A stretch of DNA of 29,383 bases from Seminavis robusta (GCA_903772945.1 CAICTM010001279.1:3134-32516); one strand, 5' to 3'; shown: positions 1-8,558, counted from the first letter of the stretch. A program made the numbers and translations. Notes: a model not told the origin generated them from the letters alone.

Positions 1-203
1 GAAGGAATCAAAGCACTACTAACTTCTACAATCACACTTATACATAGTTCTCACCACATGCGGGAGACCAGCCATTCTACATACACATCTGGATGGTATC
101 TCTCTCGTTGATTATTTTCATAGTTTCTAATCTCTCTCATAACTTTCATTCTCTCAACACAAAACACTCGAAAGATCTTTACACTAGCTTTTAGCGTAGT
201 GCA
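1..203 (+). repeat. Partial 5' LTR of the Ty3/gypsy element
   Basis: The stretch from about 92 to 203 aligns with 4681-4783. Both contain CTCTCGTTGATTA, then a pyrimidine-rich stretch, AAACACTCGAAA and ACACTAGCTTTTAGCG, and both end in an AGTRCA-like sequence consistent with a CA terminus. Weaker similarity extends upstream (ATCACACTT and GGGAG blocks). The two copies differ by many substitutions and small indels, so the insertion is old. The beginning of this LTR lies before position 1. Confidence 0.72.
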
Positions 204-719
204 TTTGTTAACAAACACAATAGCTTTCAGCTACCCAACCTATTCCTTCACCATAAAGATTGCTCAAGGAAAGCATGCGTTCGCACTTCGAGAAACAGTT
301 GCGTGACAACCCATTCTTCCTCTCGTCGACAATGACGAAGACACCGAGATCGACGATACTCGTGCAACCACCTGCAAACTTCGCAACCATTTGCCAAGCG
401 CAAATCAGAAGACTCTGATAATGAGGACAACTCCTCTATCGAATTTCATTACTGGATGGAGAATCTCTATCTGAGGATTGGCCAGGATGATGAATCAACG
501 GAACATGTTCCGATTTCTCATACCAAAGTGATGAAGATATCTCACTAAATAGTAAACAAGAATGTTTGCAACCGATGAACTCTACGGCAAATTAGATGAT
601 TGCCTAGAAGCTGCTCAACTAGACTCTGTGATCTATTTAGCATCTTTAACCTCTCCGTGGCCAACCACCTCGTAAACGTCACAAGACAAGAGACCTCAAC
701 CCATCGTCTATGTTAGATT

Positions 720-1298
720 TAACAAGCGAGAAAAAAGGAAAACCAAACACCGTTACACTCCGTTGCTTACTGGATACAGGAGCATCCGGAACTTGATTGC
801 TCAAACTCATGCTAAGAAATTACGCATGAAGGATCTTGGGGCGTCCAAACCATGTGACTACCCCTGCAGAAGAATTAAACACCAGCAGAAGTGCAAAGGT
901 GCATTCATGATTCTGAATTCCACAGATATAATTATCGATGGATTTAAACGTCACCAAGAGCTGGGGGCGTATGACATGACATAGGTCGAGACATTCCTCT
1001 GACTTAGGATTTAAGTTCGATTTCACTACCATGTCAGTGGAGTGGGACGGATATCTATTCCTATGAAAGATAGCGACACCAATGAAGAAGAGAAATTTCT
1101 TCATTCCTGATCCTACTGCCGTTGATGACAGTGCAGATCGTCTCAAGAAGATTCTTGATGCGAAATACGAACAAGCTGACTTAAAGCAGGTTTGCCAAAG
1201 TCAAAATCAGTTGAATAAGGAAGAGCAGGAACAGCTTCATTCCTTATTAACGAAGTACTCTGACCTATTCGATGGCACTCTAGGAAAGTGGCAGGAAA
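720..1298 (+). pseudogene. Ty3/gypsy aspartic protease and pre-RT linker, broken
   Basis: A retroviral-type aspartic protease active site LLDTGASGT is readable in one frame at about 767-793 (DTGAS at 773-787), followed at once by a stop. The downstream residues LIAQTHAKKL continue in another frame, so at least one frameshift lies in the active-site region. From about 1082 a clean stretch encodes a linker ending in a sequence like LLTKYSDLFDGTLGKW, which in gypsy elements precedes the RT domain. The frame is then cut by the inverted-repeat insertion at 1299. A functional enzyme would process the Gag-Pol polyprotein; this copy cannot. Confidence 0.75.
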
Positions 1299-1773
1299 GT
1301 TCCTCAATCGTGCATGACCTTTAAATCTGACCCTAATTTAGGGTCTTTAATCGACCCTAATTTAGGGTCGGTTTGGGAAACCGTCCCTAAATCCGACTGA
1401 ATTAGGGTCGTTTTCGAACCCGACCCTAATCGAAACCCGTCCCTAAATTGGGGACGTTTTTTCAGAAACCGTCCCTATTTTTCAGAAACAGTCCCTATTT
1501 TTAGGGTCGGTTTTCAAACCCGACCCTAATATTGGTGCGTTTTCAATGTATTTACCATTCAGTCCCGTTTCGATTTAGGGACGTTTTTCAAACCCGACCC
1601 TAAATCGAAACCGTCCCTAAATTAGGGACGTTTTTTCAGAAACCGTCCCTATTTTTCAGAAACTGTCCCTATTTTTAGGGTCGGTTTTCAAACCCGTCCC
1701 TAGAGGGAACCCGTCCTTAAATCCGTCCCAAAAATAGGGTCGGTTTTTGTTAAGGCATGCACGATTGAGGAAC
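1299..1773. mobile_element. 475-bp inverted-repeat (MITE-like) element nested in the retrotransposon
   Basis: The segment is bounded by an exact 18-nt terminal inverted repeat: GTTCCTCAATCGTGCATG at 1299-1316 and its reverse complement at 1756-1773. The similarity extends a few bases inward (CTTTAA / TTAAGG). The interior is non-coding and made of short alternating units such as TTAGGGTCGG and CCGACCCTAA, with a longer direct duplication of about 140 bp spaced 174 bp apart (about 1395-1540 and 1566-1715). It sits between the protease linker and the RT region, so it inserted after the retrotransposon. I see no transposase and no convincing target-site duplication, so the superfamily is undetermined. 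Confidence 0.75.
1395..1715. repeat. Direct duplication and palindromic units inside the nested element
   Basis: Two copies share the order CCGACCCTAA, CGAAACC, GTCCCTAAATT, GGGACGTTTTTTCAGAAACC, GTCCCTATTTTTCAGAAAC, TTTTAGGGTCGG. Equivalent GGGACG blocks are at about 1451 and 1625, a 174-bp offset. Within each copy, units are partly self-complementary (AGGGTCGG versus CCGACCCT), so either strand could fold into many short hairpins. Confidence 0.75.
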
Positions 1774-3015
1774 GCTCCAGATGGACGACTACGAAGTAGA
1801 ACTCCTCCTGATGCTAAACCCTATGACGCTAGGGCTTATCCTATTCCACGTGTCCATACCAACACTCTTAAGATGGAGGTTGAACGTCTCTGCGAAGCAG
1901 GAGTACTCAAGAAGGTGAACCGTTCCGAATGGGCGGCACCAACTTTTATCATTCCAAAAAAGGATGGATCGTACGATTCATCTCTGATTTCCGGGAACTA
2001 ACAAAAGGATTAATTGGAAGCTTATCCTATCCCAAAAATACAGGACATGCTCTTGAACCTAGACGGATTCAAGTACGCCACTAGTCTAGACCTGAACATG
2101 GATACTATCACATCGAGCTGTCACCTCACTCGAAACAACTCTGTACATTGTACTCCCGTGGGAAAGTACGAATACCAGAGTTGCCAATGGGCCTATGTAA
2201 TAGTCCGACATCTTCCAAGAGAAGATGGGAACACTAATGCACGACCTAGAATACGTCCGTGCATACATTGATGATCTACTCATCCTAATAACGGCGATCT
2301 GGCAGATCACTTTGAAAAGTTGGATGAAGTCTCCGAAGGCTTCGAGAAGCCGGACTTAAGATCAATGCTACCAAGTCTTCTTCGAAAGAGAGACTTGAAT
2401 ATCTAGGTACTGGTTACTGAGAAGGAATCCCCTATAACCAAGAAAATAGACGCGACCAGAATATCGCTCCTCCACAACAAGAAAGACTCCGTAGATTCAT
2501 TGGACTAGTGAACTACTATCGAGACATGTGGATAGACATCACATGTACTGGCTCCACTTGCTTCGTTGACTTCCAAAACAACGAAGTGGAAATGGGAAGC
2601 CAAACACGACAAGGCCTTTAGCCAGATGAAGAAGATCATCAGCAAAGAAACCTTGCTCGCTTACCCCGACTTCAACGATACATTCGTTATCACACGGATG
2701 CGAGTGATACTCAACTAGGTGCAGTAATTTCCCAGAAGGGAAACCTATCGCGTTCTACAGCAGGAAGCTCAACCCTGCTCAGACACGCTACACACGTTAC
2801 CGAGAAGGAACTTTCAGTATCGTAGAAACTCTGAAAGAGTTCCGTAACTATTCTTCTAGGACAGAAGATTGTTGTCATACGGACCACAAGATCTTACATG
2901 TAAGAACTTCAATACCGATCGCGTAATGGATGGCGCCTTTTCTGGAAGAATACAGCCCTGAACTACGGTACATCAAGGGCGAACACAACATCGTCGCTGA
3001 TGCTTGTCGAGACTT
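1774..3015 (+). pseudogene. Ty3/gypsy reverse transcriptase and RNase H, frameshifted
   Basis: The RT begins with a motif like AKPYDARAYPIPRVH (about 1812-1857) and continues through VERLCEAGVLKKV and SEWAAPTFIIPKKDG (to about 1970), the usual finger/palm sequence of gypsy RTs. The catalytic YIDD is at 2264-2275. RNase H follows, with its catalytic TDAS at 2694-2705 and the terminal GEHNIVADA-like motif at about 2977-3003. At least six frame changes or stops interrupt the region, including one after AFIIPKKDG-like sequence near 1980. A working enzyme would copy the element RNA into cDNA. Length and motif order match the family; nothing suggests a live copy. Confidence 0.88.
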
Positions 3016-4246
3016 AACATCTCCAACAATGATGGTTCTTCAGAACAGATGGAAGCCAGCGAGATCGCTGAGCTCATGCTGCAGACGAAGAGGACTTCCC
3101 TAGCGAGTTCCCTCTCTTGTTCCCCGAGATCGAACATCGTCAGAGAGAGACAACGATACCAAGAAACTCCTCAGGGACAGCCAAACGACTACAAGAAGCA
3201 ATCTTTCCCCAGAGGGGATAAGTTTACGACTTAGTAGTCAAGGAGACAAAGATCGTCGTACCTAAGACTATGCAGAAGAGCTAGTCGAATGGTACCTGGT
3301 GTCTGATGCATCCTGGCGAGACTCCACAGAACTGACCATCAGCCAAAACTACACCGGAAAGGACTGCGCAAGACTGTGCAGGCCGTATGTCAGCGTTGCC
3401 AAGCTGCCAGATGAAAAACCCAAGACGCGTAAGTGGGATTGTGCCTCCAAGACTTGCAGGAGATCCCTTGGGAAAGACTATGTATTGACCTGATAGGACC
3501 TTACAACGCGGGGATCCTAAGAAAAAGAATTCCTGCACATCATTGCTTGACAATGATTGATCGTAACGTGGTTCGAGATTGCAGGATCTGCTCCAAGGCA
3601 GCGACGAAGTAGCATCGTCCTAGAAAAACGTGGCTTACTCGGTATCCATGGCCTGCTGAGGTTATCATGGATAGAGGAACGTGATTCCGCGCAGAGGTCG
3701 AAAAGACTCTCCGGGATGAATATGGACTTCGTCGCAAGTTCATCACTACGCGTAACCCTCAAGCCAACTCTATGGTCGAGCGTGCTCATCAGACATACGC
3801 AACTTGATCGCTGTTCAAAACATCAAGTGCCAAGACGACCTCGTGAATGGATCCTGGGATGGAGTCCTCACGGCGGTTCGCTTTGCAATGAATGCAACGA
3901 TTCATACCACCTTGCGTGCAACGCCTGCGCAGCTCATGTTCAATCGTGAGCGATTCACAACGTCCGTTTCGAAGCAAACTGGAAGTACATCAAGGAACGT
4001 CGCCAACGACTAATCCAACAGAACAAGATAGGGAAAACGCGAGCGTGTCCCTCATCATACAATTCAACGATACGTGATGATTCAACAGTATCAGCACCGC
4101 AAGTACGGTCAGCCAAAGTACAAAGGTCCTTCACTATAGACCGAGTCAATGACAATGGCACTGTACGGCTCCGACATGCTACCGCCAATGGCGGCACAGT
4201 CTACCAGACTTGGAACATAAGGTATATACACCCATACAAGGCCTGA
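3016..4246 (+). pseudogene. Ty3/gypsy integrase, frameshifted
   Basis: Remnants of the integrase follow RNase H. A Cys-rich region at about 3365-3410 corresponds to the HHCC zinc-binding domain. CIDLIGPY-like sequence at about 3485-3506 carries the first catalytic Asp. A MDRG-type motif near 3667-3680 carries the second, and NPQANSMVERAH-like sequence around 3750-3785 carries the catalytic Glu. The C-terminus reads VYQTWNIRYIHPYKA and stops at 4246, just before the 3' LTR. The pieces lie in different frames. The family role is strand transfer of cDNA ends into the genome. Confidence 0.82.
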
Positions 4247-4252
4247 TCCCCT

Positions 4253-4783
4253 TGTAGGATTGCCATCGTGCGACGCACATGTCTACTCCAATCTCATGAG
4301 AGTGCCCCGCACTTTAAATCATATGTTCTCCTTGTCCGACTGCGTCGCGCCTTCGTGACCTTGTCAGGGGGCGAATGCAATACACGGCTCTTACCTTATT
4401 CGCCTCGATCCTAGATAGGGTTTGAGTTCGACTCATGACTGAGTCTCTCGTATAGTCATTTGAGACAGGGTTCTCAATGACCGCTCTAGTCATACTAGGT
4501 TGACGATGAAACATCGCTCTAGATATTTACCAGCGGGAGTATTTCCACGCTACTAGTCCATGCTAGACGAATCTTCCACGCGTTCCGTTTTAGGATCGTG
4601 GAGATACGTAGGATTACTACCGCAACCTACTCTATCACACTTTATAGTCTCCCACGGGAGCAAGATCTACGATCCCTTGATGGTGATTCTCTCGTTGATT
4701 AGTTTTATAGCTTTCTAATCTCTATAACTTTCATTCCTCAAACAAAACACTCGAAAATTTTACACTAGCTTTTAGCGAGTACA
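4253..4783 (+). repeat. 3' LTR of the Ty3/gypsy element (start approximate)
   Basis: The right end (about 4681-4783) matches 92-203. The left end is inferred: the pol reading frame ends with a stop at 4244-4246 and the first TG after it is near 4253, giving a TG...CA repeat of about 530 bp, a normal LTR size. The upstream part cannot be verified because the matching part of the 5' LTR is outside the window. No polypurine tract is obvious just upstream. Confidence 0.6.
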
Positions 4784-4792
4784 CACCTCCAA

Positions 4793-5002
4793 AAGCTCCT
4801 CAACAGAGCCTATGGCAAATACCATACAGAACCTCAGATGCTTAACAAAGCCTTCAACAAAGCAGTGGAGACCTGGCTAGAGAAGCGTATGAAAACAAAT
4901 GCAGACAAATACGTCTCGAGAACCACGGAACGACCCACCAGCCGAGCATTGAAAAACCACCTCTCAAGCCAGCCAATCCAACAATACACCTCTCGCTCAT
5001 AA
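4793..5002 (+). pseudogene. C-terminal ORF fragment of unknown origin
   Basis: Immediately right of the LTR an open frame without a start codon reads for 69 codons to a TAA at 5000-5002. It begins KLLNRAYGKYHTEPQM and ends SRALKNHLSSQPIQQYTSRS. Composition (balanced, charged, no low complexity) suggests real former coding sequence rather than chance. It could be the host ORF or element into which the Ty3/gypsy copy inserted, or the N-terminal part of the adjacent Penelope-like element. I do not recognise the family. Confidence 0.35.
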
Positions 5003-5160
5003 AAAAAAAATAATGCCTCTTTCAGTCGGTGATAATAGAATGATCTTCCCTGTTACAAGAAGGTTCGAAGGTTCTCCTCCTGTTCTCGAAGAACAAGCAG
5101 CCGAGGCTGATGCCCTCAACTGTCAAAAAGAGATTTGATTGGATTCCCCAATCGAATCTA

Positions 5161-5439
5161 ACATCTTTGGCCAAATCCTTTACCGTGTTCAACTGGACAC
5201 ACTAGCAAGTCTCCATAGCCAGCCAGTAGGGTCCAAAGTACTGTGTCAAACAGAACACACAATATAATCCCTATCCTTAACAAGAAAAATGTCCCTTATG
5301 TCTTTGGCAAAACTTACCGTGTTTATCTGGACACACTAGGAGTCTGCATAGCCAGCCAGAACTGGTCCCATATGTTGAAACTACTGTGTCCACGAACAAA
5401 CAATATTAATCCCTATCCTAACGAGGAAAGTGTCCCCTA
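5161..5439. repeat. Two imperfect tandem copies of a ~137-bp unit
   Basis: The unit starting TCTTTGGCCAAATCC at about 5163 recurs as TCTTTGGCAAAACTT at about 5300. Both copies contain TTACCGTGTT, CTGGACACACTAG, CATAGCCAGCCAG, ACTGTGTC and ATCCCTATCC in the same order. Similarity is roughly 75-80% by eye with small indels. No coding capacity is evident. It lies directly upstream of the CA-rich tract that precedes the Penelope-like element. Confidence 0.7.
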
Positions 5440-5452
5440 TGTGACCAAAACA

Positions 5453-5517
5453 GTGCAACAAACACACACACCCCACACACCCACACACACACACACCACA
5501 CACACCACACACATCCA
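5453..5517. repeat. CA-rich microsatellite before the first long direct repeat
   Basis: The tract is almost entirely ACACAC/CCACAC units. The same type of tract precedes the second long direct repeat (7303-7358) and the repeats also end in CACACACCTACACACA. The tract is therefore probably part of the retroelement or its preferred target rather than independent. Confidence 0.8.
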
Positions 5518-5863
5518 CCCATCGAGGTATTGGATTTACGGTTTAGTTTAGCTTGTTTTCGGTCTATACCGTACCAGCTCCTATGTGTCTATTTTCGAAA
5601 TCACCACAAACAGGGTACCTTGCTTTTCTCACAGCCTACCCGGCTTGTATCTTTTGCCATCCCAGCTTGCTCCACTGATGAAGCAAACAGCGAAATTCCT
5701 AAGCTCAGAATTTGGAAATCAGCAAGCAACGGTATACCCCATGGATAAACATCCAATGGTAGATTCGTCGTAGATTAATTCTTAGTAGTGTCTACACACA
5801 TCTCACACAACATCACACATCTCACACAGCACTCAACGTACACACACCTACACACACACACAC
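5505..5863 (+). repeat. Long direct repeat, copy 1 (pseudo-LTR)
   Basis: From CCATCGAGGTATTGG at 5519 to the CACACACCTACACACA block near 5863 this sequence matches 7361-7703, with only about seven differences in roughly 345 positions counted by eye (for example a T/C at 5700 versus its partner, and single-base C indels). Same orientation, offset about 1842-1844 bp. It contains the first hammerhead fold. Confidence 0.92.
5665..5727 (+). ncRNA. Hammerhead ribozyme (type I-like), copy 1
   Basis: The core CUGAUGA is at 5675-5681 and GAAA at 5692-5695. Stem I: GCTTGC (5665-5670) and TCCA (5671-5674) pair with TGGA (5713-5716) and GCAAGC (5722-5727), leaving a one-sided bulge AATCA (5717-5721). 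Stem II is only two base pairs, GC (5683-5684) with GC (5690-5691), closing a five-base loop, with an extra A at 5682. Stem III: ATTC (5695-5698) pairs with GAAT (5708-5711), with a nine-base loop. The predicted cleavage site follows U5712 in an AUU triplet. All helices and core bases are in register. The extra A and short stem II could lower activity. Role in this family: self-cleavage of the element transcript. Confidence 0.8.
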
Positions 5864-5949
5864 AACACATTCCGCGACCACCTTGATGATGAAACACCTA
5901 TGAATTCATCCCACCCACAAGGTTGGGCACTACAAAGACAAAGTGAAAC

Positions 5950-7289
5950 AGCGTCTCCTAAGTGGCTCAAGAACTATGCAGCACTGCCTGCACTGAAAAG
6001 GAGAGAAAATTCCTCAAACTATGATGAAGAAGAATGAGAACCATTTGCTTATTTCTACTTGACAATGAAAGTCCACAAAACCCCTCAAAACCAGGCCCAT
6101 TGTCTCCTACAGTGGAGCCTGCTGGAGGGGCTGGGCATCTGGTTGACTCCAAGCTTCAGCCGTTGCTCAGTCAATGAGATCTACCTGAAAAGCTCCTTCG
6201 TTCTCAAACAGGAGCTCATGTCCTGCAGCTACCACCCACTGCAAACTCTTCACACTGATGCTTCCTCAATGTACACCAACATTCCCACGAGGACAGCCAC
6301 ACCAAGATCTCAAAGTGGCTCAAAGACAACCAAGACAGTTCCCAGACCTGCCCACAAGGCAGTCCTCAAGGCACTGATTCTCATTATGGATGGAGCTTCT
6401 TCCACTTTGGTGACACCACATGGCGGAACTCAAGGGCACTGCAATGGAGCCCCACCAGCCCCACCTATGCCACCATCTACTTTGCCATCCTGGAGTCATT
6501 CTGCTTCGATCCTTCATGGATAGTCTTGCAGTTCTGAGCTCTACAGGAGATACATCGATGATGTCTTCGGCATATGCACTGCCGAATGGAAGACACCAGC
6601 TCCTGTGGGGGGGCTTCCAAAAGGCAATGAACAACAATGAGTACAAGCTGCACTGGGAGTTCACTGAACTCTCCAGTCAGGTGGATTTCATGGACATGAC
6701 GCTCACCCTCACACATGACAACAAACTGGTCACCACACTGTATGAGAAACCAACCAACTTGTATCTCTACATCCCATCCCACTCCTGTCACCCACCAGGC
6801 CTCCTGTCTGGAGTGGTGTATGGCAACCTCTTTAGGATCTATACACTCTGCTCTGAGGAGACTGACAGGCTCGCCAGGACCAAGCTCTTCTTCAAGAGGC
6901 TCCTGGCCAGGGGCTACCAAGCCACCACACTTAGGCCCCTTTTTGAAGCAGCAATCACCAGGGCAAGGGCCTACACTGGCCCCCAGCCCAACAACAACAA
7001 GAGGGACACCATGGGAATCCAGCTGCTGCACCTGGAATACCACCCCAAGGATCCCCCATCAAAGGTCTTCCAGCAAGGCTGGAGGGATTGCATTGCCAAT
7101 CCCACGAACCTGATGCCCTTCAAGCATGTCCGGATCCCACACACAGTGGGCCCCATGCGAGGCAACATGCCAATGGGACTGGATAGGATGATTGTAGCCT
7201 ACTCCAGGCCCCCCAACCTTGGTAACCTACTGTCCTACAGGAAGGTTCCAGAACTAGATGGCTCCCCCGTCTCATCCTTTCTGGATTAG
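5950..7289 (+). pseudogene. Penelope-like reverse transcriptase, frameshifted
   Basis: Fragments in all three frames follow RT order. FAYFYLTMKVHKTP is at about 6040-6081, then RPIVSYSG, then motif A DASSMYTNIP at 6257-6286. Motif B KGTAMG (then APPAPPYA in a shifted frame) is at about 6432-6470, and the catalytic RYIDDVFG is at about 6548-6571. The last long open stretch (about 6560-7289) keeps VDFMDMTLTLTHDNK, LYEKPTNLYLYIPSHS and a terminal RPPNLGNLLSYRK before a TAG at 7287-7289. At least four frameshifts precede it. The motif set DxSSMYTNIP plus YEKPT...HPPG is typical of Penelope-like RTs rather than LTR or LINE enzymes. No zinc finger or endonuclease domain is visible. The copy cannot make a complete enzyme. 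Confidence 0.78.
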
Positions 7290-7302
7290 AGGCTTGTCGG
7301 GG

Positions 7303-7358
7303 AGCCATGGCACACACACCCACACACCTACACACACACACCCACACACACACATCCA
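7303..7358. repeat. CA-rich microsatellite before the second long direct repeat
   Basis: Made of CACACACC/TACACACA units; mirrors the tract at 5453-5517, supporting inclusion of the tract in the repeated unit. Confidence 0.8.
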
Positions 7359-7703
7359 GCCCATCGAGGTATTGGATTTACGGTTTAGTTTAGCTTGGTC
7401 TCGGTCTATACCGTACCAGCTCCTATGTGTCTATTTTCGAAATCACCACAAACAGGGTACCCTTGCTTTTCTCACAGCCTACCCGGCTTGTATCTTTTGC
7501 CATCCCCAGCTTGCTCCACTGATGAAGCAAACAGCGAAATTCTTAAGCTCAGAATTTGGAAATCAGCAAGCAACGGTATACCCCATGGATAAACATCCAA
7601 TGGTAGATTCGTCGTAGATTAACTCTTAGTAGTGTCTACACACATCTCACACAACATCACACATCTCACACAGCACTCACGTACACACACCTACACACAC
7701 ACA
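7347..7703 (+). repeat. Long direct repeat, copy 2 (pseudo-LTR)
   Basis: Near-identical partner of 5505-5863; it extends from the CA-rich tract through CCATCGAGGTATTGG (7361) to the CACACACCTACACACA block. Sequence beyond about 7704 (ATACAGCGATAAAAG) is unique, marking the right end of the element. Confidence 0.92.
7509..7571 (+). ncRNA. Hammerhead ribozyme (type I-like), copy 2
   Basis: The same fold as copy 1: GCTTGC/GCAAGC (7509-7514, 7566-7571) and TCCA/TGGA (7515-7518, 7557-7560) form stem I. CUGAUGA is at 7519-7525, the GC/GC stem II lies between it and GAA at 7536-7538, and ATTC/GAAT (7539-7542, 7552-7555) forms stem III. Predicted cleavage follows U7556. The single difference from copy 1 inside the motif is a C-to-T change in the stem III loop, which does not affect pairing. 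Cleavage at both copies would release a unit-length RNA of about 1.84 kb. Confidence 0.8.
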
Positions 7704-7851
7704 TACAGCGATAAAAGTGTGAAAGACCCTCAGTCCGTTGAGGGCAAGAACGTTAATAAGAAATAAAGCTCGGAAAACAGACAAAAGCCAACAATCCATA
7801 CTAAAATATCTAATTAAGCGCTCTAGTACTCCTAACAACCAATCAACCGGT

Positions 7852-8163
7852 TCACCCCATTCTTCTCCTCGTACTCCATAATTGTGTATCCATAGTTCCA
7901 ATGAAAAGACCTCCGGCCAATAACAACACCAACAACAACGGATCTATCCTCATCATCACATTTTGCTTCGACATGCTGTCCTCCCTCCTCAAGTCCATGT
8001 TCGTGAATTTTTCCACAGTAGAGGCATTTAATAAAATTTCAGTAGTACCCAGCTTTCTCAATGCCACAGGTTTTCCAAAATAATCCTGTAAATAACCCCT
8101 CATCTCCTCCGCACTCATAGGGAGACCATTGCAAATAGAATTTTCATCCGTCATTGTCGCCAT
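7852..8163 (-). CDS. Small hypothetical protein with one membrane segment
   Basis: A 103-residue ORF starts with ATG at 8163. The N-terminal 70 residues are soluble and charged (SAEEMRGYLQDYFGKPVALRKLG). A hydrophobic run DPLLLVLLLAGGLFIG (about residues 74-89) is followed by a short basic tail, so it could be a tail-anchored membrane protein. No family recognised. An overlapping minus frame (7677-7901) continues coding-like sequence (WIHNYGVRGEEWGEPVDWLLG) toward the retroelement. The original gene may therefore have been longer and frameshifted near 7860-7900, or interrupted by the Penelope-like insertion. Codon-level evidence is weak. Confidence 0.35.
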   Translation of the reverse strand: MATMTDENSICNGLPMSAEEMRGYLQDYFGKPVALRKLGTTEILLNASTVEKFTNMDLRREDSMSKQNVMMRIDPLLLVLLLAGGLFIGTMDTQLWSTRRRMG

Positions 8164-8558
8164 TATTCTTTTGTCTTGTAGAATGTGGATAGTAACTTCC
8201 CTTTGTGCTACTAGTACTCTCTCAGATTATACGACAATGGTGGAGACTGAGTGTTTCGCCTCCACGGCGAATGAGCGGAATCCGTCCCCCATCAGTCAAT
8301 GCAAATACCCAACTAGTTAGTTCAAATTCAAATGAATTCATTTAGCTACAGTTAAGGAGCTTCCAATACCAGCATCCACTCAATTTTTCCGACCTAATTT
8401 GCCTCCCCACCGTAGATATAGATGTAAGTCAATCGCCAAGATTCAGCCTTCAGGCCCCATAGAATCCCAACAGTGTTCATGGAATGCATCATGATGAAAC
8501 CAACCAATAATACGGTATCAGATCGGATAATCTTCCAACGTGATGAGCTCGCTTGTCG
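8164..8558. other. Gene-free stretch
   Basis: No ORF with recognisable features, no repeats longer than a few bases and no RNA gene seen. It would contain the 5' flank of the small minus-strand ORF at 7852-8163. Confidence 0.5.

Larger units (their letters stand above)
1..4783 (+). mobile_element. Degenerate Ty3/gypsy LTR retrotransposon (left end outside window)
   Basis: Pieces of a complete Ty3/gypsy pol occur in the canonical order protease, RT, RNase H, integrase on the plus strand. They are bracketed by related sequence at 92-203 and 4681-4783, which I read as the 3' halves of the two LTRs. Protein motifs are spread over all three frames and interrupted by stops, so the copy is inactive. 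The gag region (about 204-720) is coding-like in short stretches but I recognise no zinc knuckle. A separate inverted-repeat element is inserted between the protease and RT regions (1299-1773). The gypsy order (integrase after RNase H) is visible, which separates it from copia-type elements. The call is firm; exact boundaries are not, because the left LTR is cut by the window edge. Confidence 0.9.
5505..7703 (+). mobile_element. Penelope-like retroelement with long direct repeats and hammerhead ribozymes
   Basis: The element consists of a 5' long direct repeat (about 5505-5863), a decayed RT ORF (about 5950-7289), and a 3' copy of the repeat (about 7347-7703). This layout matches the pseudo-LTR organisation of Penelope-like elements, whose repeats are known to carry hammerhead ribozymes; both copies here do. 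The RT motifs also fit (DASSMYTNIP, KGTAMG, YIDD, terminal RPPNLGNLL). No GIY-YIG endonuclease was seen downstream of the RT, as in endonuclease-lacking Penelope-like groups, but the ORF stops cleanly before the 3' repeat. The family assignment is from motif memory, not a database search. Confidence 0.72.

Noticed and set aside
1322-1755. Possible telomere repeat or CRISPR-like array
   Set aside because: TTAGGG-containing units occur, but they alternate orientation and are irregular, with no constant spacer; the whole is bounded by a terminal inverted repeat, so a foldback element is the better reading.
4428-4454. tRNA-like T-arm (TTGAGTTCGACTCA)
   Set aside because: No matching A box, anticodon arm or acceptor stem around it; it lies inside the inferred LTR and is a chance hairpin.
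5243-5551. 102-codon plus-strand frame
   Set aside because: It reads through the tandem repeat and then the CA microsatellite (TPHTPTHTH); no coding evidence.
6477-7043. Minus-strand frame of 188 codons over the RT
   Set aside because: It overlaps the RT whose motifs lie on the plus strand; the composition is a shadow of that frame.
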